NCBI GenBank assembly: GCA_964482495.1
Contig: CAYZXS010000011.1
Span: forward strand, 25,793 to 89,792
DNA length: 64,000 bases
Direction of reading: 5' to 3'
From: J029 sp964482495
GTDB taxonomy: Bacteria; Planctomycetota; UBA1135
Within the stretch, counting starts at the first letter, position 1. The number at the start of each line of letters is the position of its first letter. Shown piece by piece: positions 27,869 to 37,770 of this stretch. The translations under genes and the position numbers were made by a program. The notes beneath the pieces were generated by a model, which was not told where the DNA came from, searched no databases, and saw only the letters and a list, made by a program, of their open reading frames with translations.

Positions 27869-29275
27869 TCACTCTTGCTCGAGGGCGAGGTGCCGGATCT
27901 GGCGTTCGAGGTCGGACAGGGTGACGCCAAACTCGCTGTCGACGCGGCGGCGCTTCTCCATGCGCTCGATGGCATAGAGCACCGTGGAGTGGTCCCGGCC
28001 GCCGAAGTGGCCGCCGATTTCGCCCAGCGACAGCGGCGTCAGCTGGCGCGCGAGGAACATCGCGATCTGCCTCGGGAAGACGATCGACTGGGTCCGCCGC
28101 TTGGACTGCAGGTCGCCGATCTTGACCGCGAAGTGGCGGCAGATGACGTCCAGGATGTCGTCCATCCGGATGGCCCGGTTCTGGTTGCTGAAAGTCGCCG
28201 AAAGCACCTGGCGCGCCAGGCCGACGTCGACGGCGCGGCCGAACAGGCTGGCCATGGCGGTCAACTTGGTCAGCGAACCCTCCAGCTCCCGGACGTTGTT
28301 CTCGACGTGTTCAGCGATGTAGCGGGCGACGTCCCGCGGCAGCTCCATGCCCAGCCGGTCGGCCTTGTCCTGCAGGATCGCGACCCGGGTCTCGAAGCAG
28401 GGGGGCTCGATCTCGGCCACTAAACCCCATTTGAAGCGGCTCACGAGCCGCTCCTGCAGCTGCGGGATCTCTTCGGGCGGAGAGTCGCTCGAGAGCACGA
28501 TCTGCTTGCGGGCGTTGTGCAGCGTGTTGAAGGTGTGGAAGAACTCCTCCTGCGTGCGCGCCTTGTTGGCGAGCAGGTGGATGTCGTCCACGACCAGGAC
28601 GTCGGCGTTCCGGTAGCGGTTGCGGAAGGCGCTCAGGTCGCCGCGCTGCAGCGCGCCGATGAAGTGGTTGACGAACTGCTCACAGGACAGGAACACGATC
28701 TCCTGGTTCGGCTGGTCGCCGAGCAGCTGATGCGCGATGCCCTGGAGCAAGTGAGTCTTCCCGAGGCCGACGGAGCCGTGCAGGAAGAAGGGGTTGAAGG
28801 CGACCGCGGGACGGTCGGCGACGCCGCGGGCAGCAGCGTGGGCGAAGCGGTTGCAGGGGCCGACGACAAAGTTCTCGAATCGGTAGTCCGTGTTCAGGAC
28901 CAGCGGGGGAGCCGGGATCTGGGAGAGGCTCGGGGCGGCGCCGTTGCGCGGCTCCTTGGCCTGCTCGAGACCCGGTTCCGCCGGAGCCGGGGCCGGCTCC
29001 GGAGCACTCTCCGGTTCCTCGGCCAAGGCCGGCGGCTCCGAAGGGTGGTGTTCGAGATTGCATTGGGACACGCCGAGGATCGAGGTGATCTTGTCGAGGT
29101 AGTTCTCGCGGATCCACTCGAGGTGGAGGCGCGAAGGCACTGCCAGGACCGCCGAATCCGGATCCAAGGCGAGAATCCTGGCGTCGCTCAGCCACCGCTC
29201 GACTTCATCCTGCCCGAGCATGCCGCGCAATTCCGAGAGGACGCGCTGCCAGGTGCTGGTGATCTCAGTGAGCAA
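27869..29275 (-). CDS. dnaA: Chromosomal replication initiator protein DnaA
   Basis: 468 residues from a TTG start. Domain I is at about 1-80. A Glu/Pro/Ala-rich linker is at about 80-120. The AAA+ domain has Walker A HGSVGLGKT (about 166-174) and Walker B LVVDDIHLL. Domain IV carries the DNA-binding signature GGRDHSTVLYAIE. It binds DnaA boxes and melts oriC, and a candidate oriC lies directly downstream. The upstream 158 bases contain an A8/T8 tract. Confidence 0.97.
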   Translation of the reverse strand: MLTEITSTWQRVLSELRGMLGQDEVERWLSDARILALDPDSAVLAVPSRLHLEWIRENYLDKITSILGVSQCNLEHHPSEPPALAEEPESAPEPAPAPAEPGLEQAKEPRNGAAPSLSQIPAPPLVLNTDYRFENFVVGPCNRFAHAAARGVADRPAVAFNPFFLHGSVGLGKTHLLQGIAHQLLGDQPNQEIVFLSCEQFVNHFIGALQRGDLSAFRNRYRNADVLVVDDIHLLANKARTQEEFFHTFNTLHNARKQIVLSSDSPPEEIPQLQERLVSRFKWGLVAEIEPPCFETRVAILQDKADRLGMELPRDVARYIAEHVENNVRELEGSLTKLTAMASLFGRAVDVGLARQVLSATFSNQNRAIRMDDILDVICRHFAVKIGDLQSKRRTQSIVFPRQIAMFLARQLTPLSLGEIGGHFGGRDHSTVLYAIERMEKRRRVDSEFGVTLSDLERQIRHLALEQE

Positions 29276-29433
29276 GGGGGGGGCTCCAGGAGAGAAGGGG
29301 GAGGAACGGCGCCGTAAGTCCTTTAAAAAAAAGGCTTAACGAGCGCCATCAAGGACTGACCAAGCTATCCCTTCGGGCGGAAGGACCGCCAACGAAAAGT
29401 TGTGTGTCCCTTCAAGTCGTTGACGCCAGGTTC
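29276..29433. promoter_or_regulatory. Intergenic region upstream of dnaA
   Basis: 158 bases between the cysteine desulfurase stop and the dnaA start. It contains the AT tract CTTTAAAAAAAAGG (about 29321-29334), the only such run in the window. The tract could be part of the dnaA promoter or an additional unwinding segment. I see no clear -35/-10 pair. Confidence 0.35.
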
Positions 29434-30604
<1,171 letters not shown>

Positions 30605-30612
<8 letters not shown>

Positions 30613-31510
30613 CTTCCCACTCCCGCATCGGTTCGGTGGCGGCAGCGTCTTGGTGGGCAGGGGGGACGGGGGCGGCGGCCTCGACCGGCTCGGAGGCGGC
30701 CTCGGAGGCGGCGATCTCCTCCGCATCCCCCGGCCGCAGCTCCAAGCGTCGGGCGACCTCGGCGGCGACGGCGTCGAAGTCCACGGCGCCGCCGCAGTCG
30801 GGGGCGTAGTCGTAGATCGTCATGCCGTGGCTGGGCGCTTCGGCCAGGCGCACGTTGACGCGGACGAGAGTCGGGAAGACCAGCGCACCGAAGTGGTTGT
30901 GGAGCTCCTGCAGGACCTCCCGCGACAGGTTGCGCTGCTTCTGGAACATGCCGACCAGGATCCCGAGCAGGTCCAGGCCAGGGTTGAGCCGCCGCTTCAC
31001 GCGCTCGATGACATCCAGGAGTTGGGCCATGCCCTGCAGCGCGAAGAACTCCGCCTGGAGCGGGATGACGACGTGGCGCGAGGCGACCAAGGCGTTCAAG
31101 GAGAGCACCCCCAGCGACGGCGGGCAGTCGAAGAGCACGACCTCGGGAGGCGCCCCGGCGCTCTTGCCGTAGGCCTCGAGGGCATCCCGCAGCAGGGTCT
31201 CGCGACCGATCTCGGAGGCGAATTCGGTCTCGGCGCCGGTCAGGTCGAGGTTGGTCGGCGCGATCGAGAGGTTCGGAACGTCGGTGGTTTGGACCACCTC
31301 GTCCAAGCCGTGGTCGCCGGAGAGCAGGGTGTAGACCGAGGCCTCGCCCGGCTCCGGGAGGCGGTCGAAGCTGATCGAGAGGTGGGCCTGCGGGTCCAGG
31401 TCGAAGAGCAGCACCCGAATGCCGGAACGAGCGAGCGCGGCGCCGACGTTGGCGCAGGTAGTCGTTTTCCCGACCCCGCCTTTTTGATTGATGACCGAGA
31501 CGATCTGCAC
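30605..31510 (-). CDS. parA: ParA/Soj chromosome-partitioning ATPase
   Basis: 301 residues, GTG start. The deviant Walker A is QKGGVGKTTT (from Lys10); FDLDPQAHLS and VVLFDCPPSLGVLSLNAL follow. The fold is complete to about residue 255, followed by an Ala/Glu/Pro-rich tail. It segregates origins together with ParB, encoded 6 kb away on the other strand. A scaffold gap lies 4 bases upstream, hiding the promoter or previous gene end. Confidence 0.95.
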
Positions 31511-31514
31511 GGCT

Positions 31515-31614
31515 NNNNNNNNNNNNNNNNNNNNNNNNNNNNNNNNNNNNNNNNNNNNNNNNNNNNNNNNNNNNNNNNNNNNNNNNNNNNNNNNNNNNNN
31601 NNNNNNNNNNNNNN
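31515..31614. other. Scaffold gap (100 N) upstream of parA
   Basis: 100 N. It removes the 3' end of the small gene at 31615-31917 and the sequence before parA. Confidence 0.99.
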
Positions 31615-31917
31615 CTCGGCCGTCGGCGGCATGGCGTCGACGGCCGCGCGCGCCAGGGCCTCTCGGCCTTCGGGGTCGAAGCGGCCGTTCTCCGGCCCGG
31701 CGAGCTTCACCGGGTTGCCTTGGGCGTTGAGGAGCAGCAGCTTGCGGTCGTCGGGCTGGAGCAGGGCCTCGTCCAGCACCAGCTCGGCCGCCCAGCCCGC
31801 GCCGCGTCGGCGGGCCTCGGCCAGGGCCGACAGAGCGCCGTTCAGGATCCGCAGCGGACCGCCCGCCAGCGCGGGCGCGTGGCGGACCACCAAGGTCCCG
31901 CCGCCGACCGCGTTCAC
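31615..31917 (-). CDS. Hypothetical protein, N-terminal 101 residues (3' end in gap)
   Basis: GTG start at 31917 overlaps the pyrF stop (GTGA). The visible sequence (MNAVGGGTLVVRHAPALAGG ... ELVLDEALLQPDDRKLLLLNAQGNPVKLAGPENGRFDP) contains no motif I recognise. It is probably translationally coupled to pyrF. Confidence 0.6.
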
Positions 31918-32816
31918 GACGCCTTGCCGGCGCCGGCGTGCAGCGGCGCCAGGGCTTCGATCATCTCGTCGAGCGCCGCCTCGACCTTTGCCTCCCAGGT
32001 CGGCTGGCCGGCCAGGTCCTCGCGCTCGTGCGCCCAGAGGATCGAGCGGCTGGCGTTCACCACGGCGCCGCGGCCGCGGTCGTCGAAGGCGTGGTCCAGG
32101 CCTTCGGCGGAGCCGCCTTGGAAGCCGAAGCCCGGCAGCAGGATCGGCGCGCGCGGCATCAAGCCGCGGAAGTGCGCGAGCTCCTCCGGCCGGGTGGCGC
32201 CGACCACCGCGCCCACCGACGACCAGCCGTCCTCGTCGTGGAGCTGGTCGCCCCACTCGCGCACCATCTGCGCCACCCGGTCGGCCAGCGGCGGCTCGCC
32301 GTGCTCTTGGAAGAAGCCGGCGCCGGGGTTGGAGGTCTTCACCAGCACGAACAGGCCGGCCTGGTAACGCCGCGCCGCCTCGAAGAAGGGGCGGCAGGCG
32401 TCTTCGCCCAGGTAGGGGTTCACGGTCAGGGCGTCGCAGCCAGGGAAGGCGGCGCCGGACAAGAAGGTCTCGGCGTAGGCCTCGCTGGTCGAGCCGATGT
32501 CGCCTCGCTTGGCGTCCATCAACACCAGCAGGCCGCGCTCGAGCGCGTACCCGGCGGCGTCCGCGAGCGCGGCGAAACCGTCGGGCCCGAGCTGTTCGAA
32601 GAAGGCCGACTGCGGCTTGACGATCCCGACCTTCGGCGCGACGACGTCGATCAGGGCGCGGTGGTAATCGACGGTCGCCTGCGCCGCCTCTCGGCCGCCG
32701 GCCGCGGCGCGGGCCCGGAAGGGCTCGGGGAAGTGGTCGGGCCGCGGGTCGAGGCCGACCATCGCCGGCGTGCCCTTCTGCTCGAGGGCGCGCCAAAGTC
32801 GGGTGGAGAAGCTCAT
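31914..32816 (-). CDS. pyrF: Orotidine 5'-phosphate decarboxylase
   Basis: 300 residues, the longer type-2 (mycobacterial/myxococcal-like) form. The catalytic D-x-K-x-x-D is in LVLMDAKRGDIGSTSEAYAE; substrate contacts appear in NPYLGEDA, VLVKTSNPGAG and PILLPGFGFQGG. It makes UMP from OMP. It overlaps the DUF502 gene upstream (ATGA) and the hypothetical gene downstream (GTGA). Confidence 0.95.
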   Translation of the reverse strand: MSFSTRLWRALEQKGTPAMVGLDPRPDHFPEPFRARAAAGGREAAQATVDYHRALIDVVAPKVGIVKPQSAFFEQLGPDGFAALADAAGYALERGLLVLMDAKRGDIGSTSEAYAETFLSGAAFPGCDALTVNPYLGEDACRPFFEAARRYQAGLFVLVKTSNPGAGFFQEHGEPPLADRVAQMVREWGDQLHDEDGWSSVGAVVGATRPEELAHFRGLMPRAPILLPGFGFQGGSAEGLDHAFDDRGRGAVVNASRSILWAHEREDLAGQPTWEAKVEAALDEMIEALAPLHAGAGKAS

Positions 32817-33595
32817 TCAGATTCGGGGAGTTCGTTCTTGCCGTTGCTGGCGACGGCGGCGACCTTCTCCGCCAAGTCCTCGGCGTGCTCCGCCGGGATC
32901 AGGACGCCGCCGGAGACGACCGTGCGCAGCGCCTCGTCGACGGTCATGTCGATCATCACCAGGTCGCTCAGCGGCACGAACAGCGTGTAGCCGGTCATCG
33001 GCATCGGCGAGGACGGGATGAAGACCGAGACCAGGTCGGTCTCGGTGGCGCGGTTCAGCTTCCGCAACGAGCCGCCGGTGAGGAAGCCGAGCGAGTACAG
33101 GCCCTGTCGCGGGTACGGCAGCGCCACCACGCGGTCGAAGGGCAGCTGGCGCTCGTCGCCGCCGAGGAAGAAGTCGACGACCTGCTTGATGTGCGGGTAG
33201 ATCGCGCTCACCAGCGGCAGCCGGACCAGCCAGCGCTCGAAGATCTGGACCGCGCGCCGGCCGAGGAAGCCGCTGAACCACCAGCCGACCAGGAGCACCA
33301 GCAGCACGCTGACCGCGACCGAGATCCCCAAGCGCACGGGCTCCGGCACGAGGTCCTCGATCAGCTGGCTGATGTCGGCGGTCTGCTCCTCCTCCGAGCT
33401 CCAGAGCACGAAGCGCTCGATGACCCAGCGGACGAAGGAGTCGACGTGGGTGAAGACCTTCTCGGACAGGAACTGCCAGACCCAGATCAGCAGCGACAGC
33501 GTCAGGATCAGGGGCAGGACGAGCGCCAGGCCGCGCAGGAACAAGCGGGAGGCGTGCGATCTCGGTTTCACGGTGCGCGGTGGGGCTGGAACCAA
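32813..33595 (-). CDS. DUF502-family membrane protein
   Basis: 260 residues. Two transmembrane segments (LFLRGLALVLPLILTLSLLIWVW and LGISVAVSVLLVLLVGWWFSG) precede the conserved block LVRLPLVSAIYPHIKQVVDFFLGG and PYPRQGLYSLGFLTGG, then VFIPSSPMPMTGYTLFVP. This is the DUF502 pattern. Its role is not established. It lies 6 bases after hemW and overlaps pyrF by ATGA. Confidence 0.9.
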   Translation of the reverse strand: MVPAPPRTVKPRSHASRLFLRGLALVLPLILTLSLLIWVWQFLSEKVFTHVDSFVRWVIERFVLWSSEEEQTADISQLIEDLVPEPVRLGISVAVSVLLVLLVGWWFSGFLGRRAVQIFERWLVRLPLVSAIYPHIKQVVDFFLGGDERQLPFDRVVALPYPRQGLYSLGFLTGGSLRKLNRATETDLVSVFIPSSPMPMTGYTLFVPLSDLVMIDMTVDEALRTVVSGGVLIPAEHAEDLAEKVAAVASNGKNELPESE

Positions 33596-33601
33596 CCGGG
33601 A

Positions 33602-34756
33602 TCATACCGGCGTGCCGGGCAGCAGGCGCTGGAGCAGGCTGTCGAGGATGACGAAGCCGGCCGGCGTCGCGCGGAGGCGGTCGCCGGTCAGCTCGAGCAG
33701 TCCTTCGGCGAGCAGCTGGTCGATCTCCTGCCGCCACAGCTCGCGCGGGTCCGCGCCCGCGATCCGGCGCACCCGGCGCAGGCACACGCCTTCCTGCTCG
33801 AGGCGCAGGCCCATCATCAGGCAGTCGAAGGCGGCCGTTCGAGGGTCGGGGGTCTCGCGCTCGCCGGCCGGGTCCTGGTCCTCGAAGACCGCCCGCTCGT
33901 AGTCCTCCGGCCGCTCGAGGTTGCGGCGGCGCTCGCCGCGCCCCCACGAGCTGGCGCCGGCGCCCAGGCCGAGGTAGTCGAGGTTGCGCCAGTACGCCAG
34001 GTTGTGGAGGCAAGCCTCCCCCGGGCGGGCGAAGTTCGAGACCTCGTAGCGCTCCAGGCCGGCCGCGGCGCAGCGTCGGCGGGTGCGTTCGAAGAGCTCG
34101 AGCCGGAGCTCCGGGCTGTCGGCGTCGCGGAAGCGGCCAGCGTCGCGCAGCCTCGTCAGCGCGGTGCCGGGCTCGAAGCTGAGCTCGTAACAGGACAAGT
34201 GCTCCGGCCCGAGCGCGAGCGCCCGCGCCAGGTCCTCCTCCCAGAGCGCCGGGTCCTGGCCGGGGAAGGCGAAGATCAGGTCGAGGTTCACCCGGGCGAA
34301 GCCGGCCCGCCGCGCCAAGTCGAAGGCGTCGAGCGCCTGCTCGGGGCCGTGGACCCGGTCGTAGGCGGCGAGCACCTCCGGCCGCAGCGATTGGACGCCG
34401 ATCGACAGGCGGTCTACGCCGCCCTCGCGTGCCGCCGCCGCCGTGGCCTGGTCGAGCGACTCGGGGTTGGCCTCGAGGCTGACCTCGACGGCGCTGTCGC
34501 GGAAGCCCGTGCGTTGGTGCAGCCCGTCCAGCAGCCGGGAGAGGGTCGGCGGCGGCAGCAGCGACGGCGTGCCGCCGCCGATGAAGACGGTTTGCGGGGC
34601 GAGGCCGCCCGCGCGTCGCTCGGCCTCGAGGAGCACGGCGTCGACGTGGCGCTCGAGGTCTTGGCCGCTCCACGCCCAGGAGTTGAAGTCGCAGTAGCGG
34701 CACTTCGAGACGCAGAAGGGCAGGTGGACATAAAGGGAGACCCCGCGCTCTTCCAA
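33602..34756 (-). CDS. hemW: HemW-like radical SAM protein (heme chaperone family)
   Basis: 384 residues from a TTG at 34756. The radical SAM cluster motif is CVSKCRYC followed by DFNSW. Downstream come VFIGGGTPSLL, SLEANPES, RLSIGVQS, NLDLIFAFPGQ, SCYELSFEPGTALTR and the C-terminal HemN-like helical domain (LAYWRNLDYLGLGAGASSWG). An ATG at 34855 would extend 33 residues into the sigma-factor gene and across its terminator hairpin. The TTG start gives MEERGVSLYVHLPFC, which aligns with the usual HemW N-terminus. It binds heme or Fe-S cofactors. Confidence 0.9.
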   Translation of the reverse strand: MEERGVSLYVHLPFCVSKCRYCDFNSWAWSGQDLERHVDAVLLEAERRAGGLAPQTVFIGGGTPSLLPPPTLSRLLDGLHQRTGFRDSAVEVSLEANPESLDQATAAAAREGGVDRLSIGVQSLRPEVLAAYDRVHGPEQALDAFDLARRAGFARVNLDLIFAFPGQDPALWEEDLARALALGPEHLSCYELSFEPGTALTRLRDAGRFRDADSPELRLELFERTRRRCAAAGLERYEVSNFARPGEACLHNLAYWRNLDYLGLGAGASSWGRGERRRNLERPEDYERAVFEDQDPAGERETPDPRTAAFDCLMMGLRLEQEGVCLRRVRRIAGADPRELWRQEIDQLLAEGLLELTGDRLRATPAGFVILDSLLQRLLPGTPV

Positions 34757-34770
34757 GGAAGGGCGCGGGG
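34741..34770 (-). terminator. Strong hairpin after the sigma-factor gene
   Basis: CCCCGCGCTCTTCC (34741-34754) and GGAAGGGCGCGGGG (34757-34770) form a 14-bp stem with one mismatch. It starts 17 bases after the sigma-factor stop and is followed on the minus strand by TCTCCCTTT. It is a likely terminator for the sigma factor, and it includes the proposed TTG start of hemW. Confidence 0.65.
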
Positions 34771-34787
34771 TCCTCGTGCCTGCCCGG

Positions 34788-35693
34788 TCAAGCGGGCCGT
34801 CGGCCGCTGCCCCTTCGTCGGGCGAGGTGCGGGAGGATCTGTTCGGGCGGGACACCTTCGACGACGTAGGCGTGGAGCTTGCGGAGCGCTTCGCGTTCGA
34901 CCTGGCGCACGCGCTCGCGCGAGATGCCGAGCGCCTTGGCGATCTTCTCGAGGGTCGCGGGGCTGTCCCCTTCGATGCCGTAGCGCATGCGGAGCACGGT
35001 GGCTTCGCGCTGATCGATCAACTCCAGGATATCCCGCAGCGTGCGCAGGGCGTCCTTCTTCAAGGCGATCTCGTCGGGCGTCAGCCGCTCGGCCGCCACG
35101 CCGGGGTGGTCCTCGGCGATGTTGCTGAGCAGCTCGTCGCCGGTGCCGCCCCCCGATGTGGTGTTGAGCGCCTGCTTCACCACCCGCAAGTTGGCCGCCG
35201 ACAGGCCGAGCTGGTCGGCGATCTCTTGCGCGGTCGGCTTGCGGCCGAGCGAGTTCTCCATCTCGTTGGAGACGCGGCGCCACTTGGTCAGGATCTCGAC
35301 CATGTAGGAGGGAACGCGCACGGTCTTCGCCTGGTTGATCAGCGCCCGACGGATGGTCTGCTGGATCCACCATGTGGCGTAGGTCGAGAAGCGGAAGCCC
35401 GCCTCGGGGTTGAACTTCTCGATGGCCTTGAGCAGGCCGAGGTTCCCTTCGGCGATCAGGTCCGGCAGCGTCAGGCCGCGGCCGGTGAAGCGCTTGGCGA
35501 CGCTGACCACGAGCCGGAGGTTGGCGCGGATCATGTGTTCGCGCGCCTTGTCGTCTCCCTTCTGCACGCGGCGGCCGAGGGAGACCTCCTCCTCCGCGGT
35601 CAGCAAGGGCACCTGGTCGATGTCCTTCAGATAGGTTTCTAGGCAGCGATCGGAAGCGATGGTTCTTTCCTCCAGAAAGTGGGACGCGGGCAT
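34788..35693 (-). CDS. Sigma-70 family RNA polymerase sigma factor (RpoD/RpoS group)
   Basis: 301 residues. Region 1.2 (YLKDIDQVPLLTAEEE), region 2 (LRLVVSVAKRF ... DLIAEGNLGLLKAIEKFNPEAGFRFSTYATWWIQQTIRRA), region 3 and region 4 (TLEKIAKALGISRERVRQVEREALRKL) are all present. Region 1.1 is missing and the protein is short, as in group-2 sigma factors and some short primary sigmas. It may be a housekeeping-like or general-stress sigma; the sequence alone does not decide. It is divergent from the hypothetical gene at 35842. Confidence 0.93.
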   Translation of the reverse strand: MPASHFLEERTIASDRCLETYLKDIDQVPLLTAEEEVSLGRRVQKGDDKAREHMIRANLRLVVSVAKRFTGRGLTLPDLIAEGNLGLLKAIEKFNPEAGFRFSTYATWWIQQTIRRALINQAKTVRVPSYMVEILTKWRRVSNEMENSLGRKPTAQEIADQLGLSAANLRVVKQALNTTSGGGTGDELLSNIAEDHPGVAAERLTPDEIALKKDALRTLRDILELIDQREATVLRMRYGIEGDSPATLEKIAKALGISRERVRQVEREALRKLHAYVVEGVPPEQILPHLARRRGSGRRPA

Positions 35694-35811
35694 GGGGGGA
35701 ATCGTTCCCTCGACCCTTCAGCGGAGGCCCAGAGCGGGTCTTGAGCCCCTCTATCGGTGTTTTTCGGCCGCCCCTGACCGGGCCGCGGCCCCCCTCGCCG
35801 GTGGCGCCGGG

Positions 35812-35817
35812 TAGAAT
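35812..35817 (+). promoter_or_regulatory. Candidate -10 element (TAGAAT) of the gene at 35842
   Basis: TAGAAT, 24 bases before the ATG. It has the same hexamer and similar spacing as before the fadB-like gene and scpA. No matching -35 is visible. Confidence 0.35.
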
Positions 35818-35841
35818 GCCGGGGAATGTAGGCCTCAAGCT

Positions 35842-36903
35842 ATGAACCGCCCCTCCCCGTGGACCGACCGGCGCCGACCGAGAAAGGAAATCGCCGTCGA
35901 GGAGTTCAAGCCGCTCCTCGCCAGCCAGGCTCAGGACTTCCTGAAGCTGGCCAACGGCCTGTTGGAGCTCAATGCCCAGCAGTGGAGCCAGCGGCAGCTC
36001 TACCACCTCTACCAGAGCACCACCGACCTCGAGACCTTCCTCGACGACTACGGCGCCCGGGAGAACCGGAGCTTCTTCCCGATCCGGGAACTGGTGGCCA
36101 TCAGCCGCTGGCTGGCGGTCGGGATGAGCAGCCTGATCCACTTGGATTCTCGCCTGCCCACCTACGCCCCTTGCGACCAGGACTGGTCAGAAGACGTTTT
36201 GGCGCCGCAGGTTAGGAGTGGAGCGCTGCGCCTCGGGGAGATGATCATTCGGACCCTGGCGGCCCTCCAAGAGGCCTGGTCGGAGGTCGGCATGGCCTGG
36301 CCCGACGGGGTCCTCCGGATGGATTCCCTGCCCGCCGGCGGGGATCTGGTCCGCCTGCCCCGGGACGTGGTCGAACACCACAGCGGTGAGTCCGGCGAGG
36401 ACCACAGCTCCGACGCGGCCTTGATCGCCTCCCGCTTCATCCGTCTGGTGAAGCACATGGAGCGGGTCAACCCCGTGCGGGTGGAGGGTTTGGAGAATCT
36501 GAAGCAGGTCGTCGCGGTCCACTGCACGGAGGCTCAGAGCCGCCGCTTCGAGGCCCGAGTCCACAACCTGCAAAGCACTTACGACAGTTTGGTGGCCGGG
36601 AGCAAGGAGGAGCGCAAGTATCCCCAGCTGTTCCAGATCCGCTCTGCCGCGAGCGCCGCCTACCACTTCTTCGAGGCCGTCACGGCCCTCGTGCACCTGG
36701 TNNNNNNNNNNNNNNNNNNNNNNNNNNNNNNNNNNNNNNNNNNNNNNNNNNNNNNNNNNNNNNNNNNNNNNNNNNNNNNNNNNNNNNNNNNNNNNNNNNN
36801 NCAACGGGTCTTGGCGGATATGGCCCTCTTGTTCGCGGCCAAACTCGGGGAAGACGGCATGGACCGGCTCCCTGGCGAGCTTTCCTACCTGTCCCCGTCC
36901 TGA
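35842..36903 (+). CDS. Hypothetical protein (interrupted by scaffold gap)
   Basis: About 286 residues precede the gap and 33 follow it. The sequence is mostly helical and charged (EEFKPLLASQAQDFLKLANGLLELNAQQW ... RQLYHLYQSTTDLETFLDDYGARENRSFFPIRELVAISRWLAV ... ALIASRFIRLVKHMERVNPVRVEGLENLKQV), with no signal peptide or membrane segment. I recognise no family. It is divergent from the sigma factor and convergent with the phosphoesterase. Confidence 0.75.
   Translation: MNRPSPWTDRRRPRKEIAVEEFKPLLASQAQDFLKLANGLLELNAQQWSQRQLYHLYQSTTDLETFLDDYGARENRSFFPIRELVAISRWLAVGMSSLIHLDSRLPTYAPCDQDWSEDVLAPQVRSGALRLGEMIIRTLAALQEAWSEVGMAWPDGVLRMDSLPAGGDLVRLPRDVVEHHSGESGEDHSSDAALIASRFIRLVKHMERVNPVRVEGLENLKQVVAVHCTEAQSRRFEARVHNLQSTYDSLVAGSKEERKYPQLFQIRSAASAAYHFFEAVTALVHLXXXXXXXXXXXXXXXXXXXXXXXXXXXXXXXXXXQRVLADMALLFAAKLGEDGMDRLPGELSYLSPS
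36702..36801. other. Scaffold gap (100 N) in the gene at 35842
   Basis: 100 N. The frames on both sides happen to agree. Confidence 0.99.
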
Positions 36904-36959
36904 GCGCTGCCTTCTCGAGCAGGGCGGTGGACGTCGGGTAGGGCGGAGGACGGCGGGGC

Positions 36960-37703
36960 TCAGATCCCGTGCATCAACCGGTCGCCCAAGATTGGCGGCA
37001 AACCGGCCTTCCGAATCAGCTTCTGCTCCTCCGCGATGTTGTACGGGGTGCGCAGCAGGCGGAGGTGGCGGCTTCCGACCTCGTAGATGCAGACGGGCGC
37101 CTGCGGGTTCTCGTCCCGAGGCTGGCCGACGCTTCCGACATTCACGACCGCCCGCTCATCCTGGCCGAGGTGCCAATCCGATTGGAAGTGCCATTCGAGC
37201 TCGGTCTCCGCGGGGCGCTCGATGAAGTTCATGGGGACATGGGTATGGCCGCAGAACCCGATCGGGGCATCGAACTCCGCCAGGGAGGCGCGGGCTGCCG
37301 GGAAGCTCTGGAGATAATTGAAGGCCTCGGGCTCGGGAAGGGCCCCATGGAACACCGTGAATCCACTGTCGTCGATCCGTAAAGGCAGCTCTTCAAGGAA
37401 GTTGAGATTGGCCTTGGAGAGCTTGGAGCGGGTCCAATCGAGGGCAGCCTGGGCGTATGGATTGAAGTAGTTGGCGTCGATTCGGCCCAGGAGAGCCCAG
37501 TCGTGGTTTCCGGCCACACATCGGACTTCGTTCTCCCGCACGAACTCGAGGACTTCATTCGGCCGTGGCCCATAACCCACGACGTCCCCCACGCAGTAAT
37601 ACTCCGTGACCTCTTCGAGATCGAGCACGGCCTTGACCGCCTCGAGGGCCGACAAGTTGGAGTGCAGATCCCCGAGGATGGCGATGGTGCGGGGGTGGCT
37701 CAT
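36960..37703 (-). CDS. Metallophosphoesterase (YfcE/calcineurin-like)
   Basis: 247 residues from ATG 37703. The dinuclear metal ligands are visible in order: GDLHSN (Asp12, His14), VGDVVGYGPRPNEVLE, AGNHDWAL, FHGAL and GHTHVPM. NVGSVGQPRDENP is typical of this family of phosphodiesterases. Substrate unknown. Its start lies 67 bases from that of parB on the opposite strand, a shared divergent promoter region. Confidence 0.92.
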   Translation of the reverse strand: MSHPRTIAILGDLHSNLSALEAVKAVLDLEEVTEYYCVGDVVGYGPRPNEVLEFVRENEVRCVAGNHDWALLGRIDANYFNPYAQAALDWTRSKLSKANLNFLEELPLRIDDSGFTVFHGALPEPEAFNYLQSFPAARASLAEFDAPIGFCGHTHVPMNFIERPAETELEWHFQSDWHLGQDERAVVNVGSVGQPRDENPQAPVCIYEVGSRHLRLLRTPYNIAEEQKLIRKAGLPPILGDRLMHGI

Positions 37704-37770
37704 GTTTGGCGCGGGCGGTGGCCCCGGATAGGCTAGGCGGGCCCGAAGGAGCAAAGACTACGAGCGAGCC

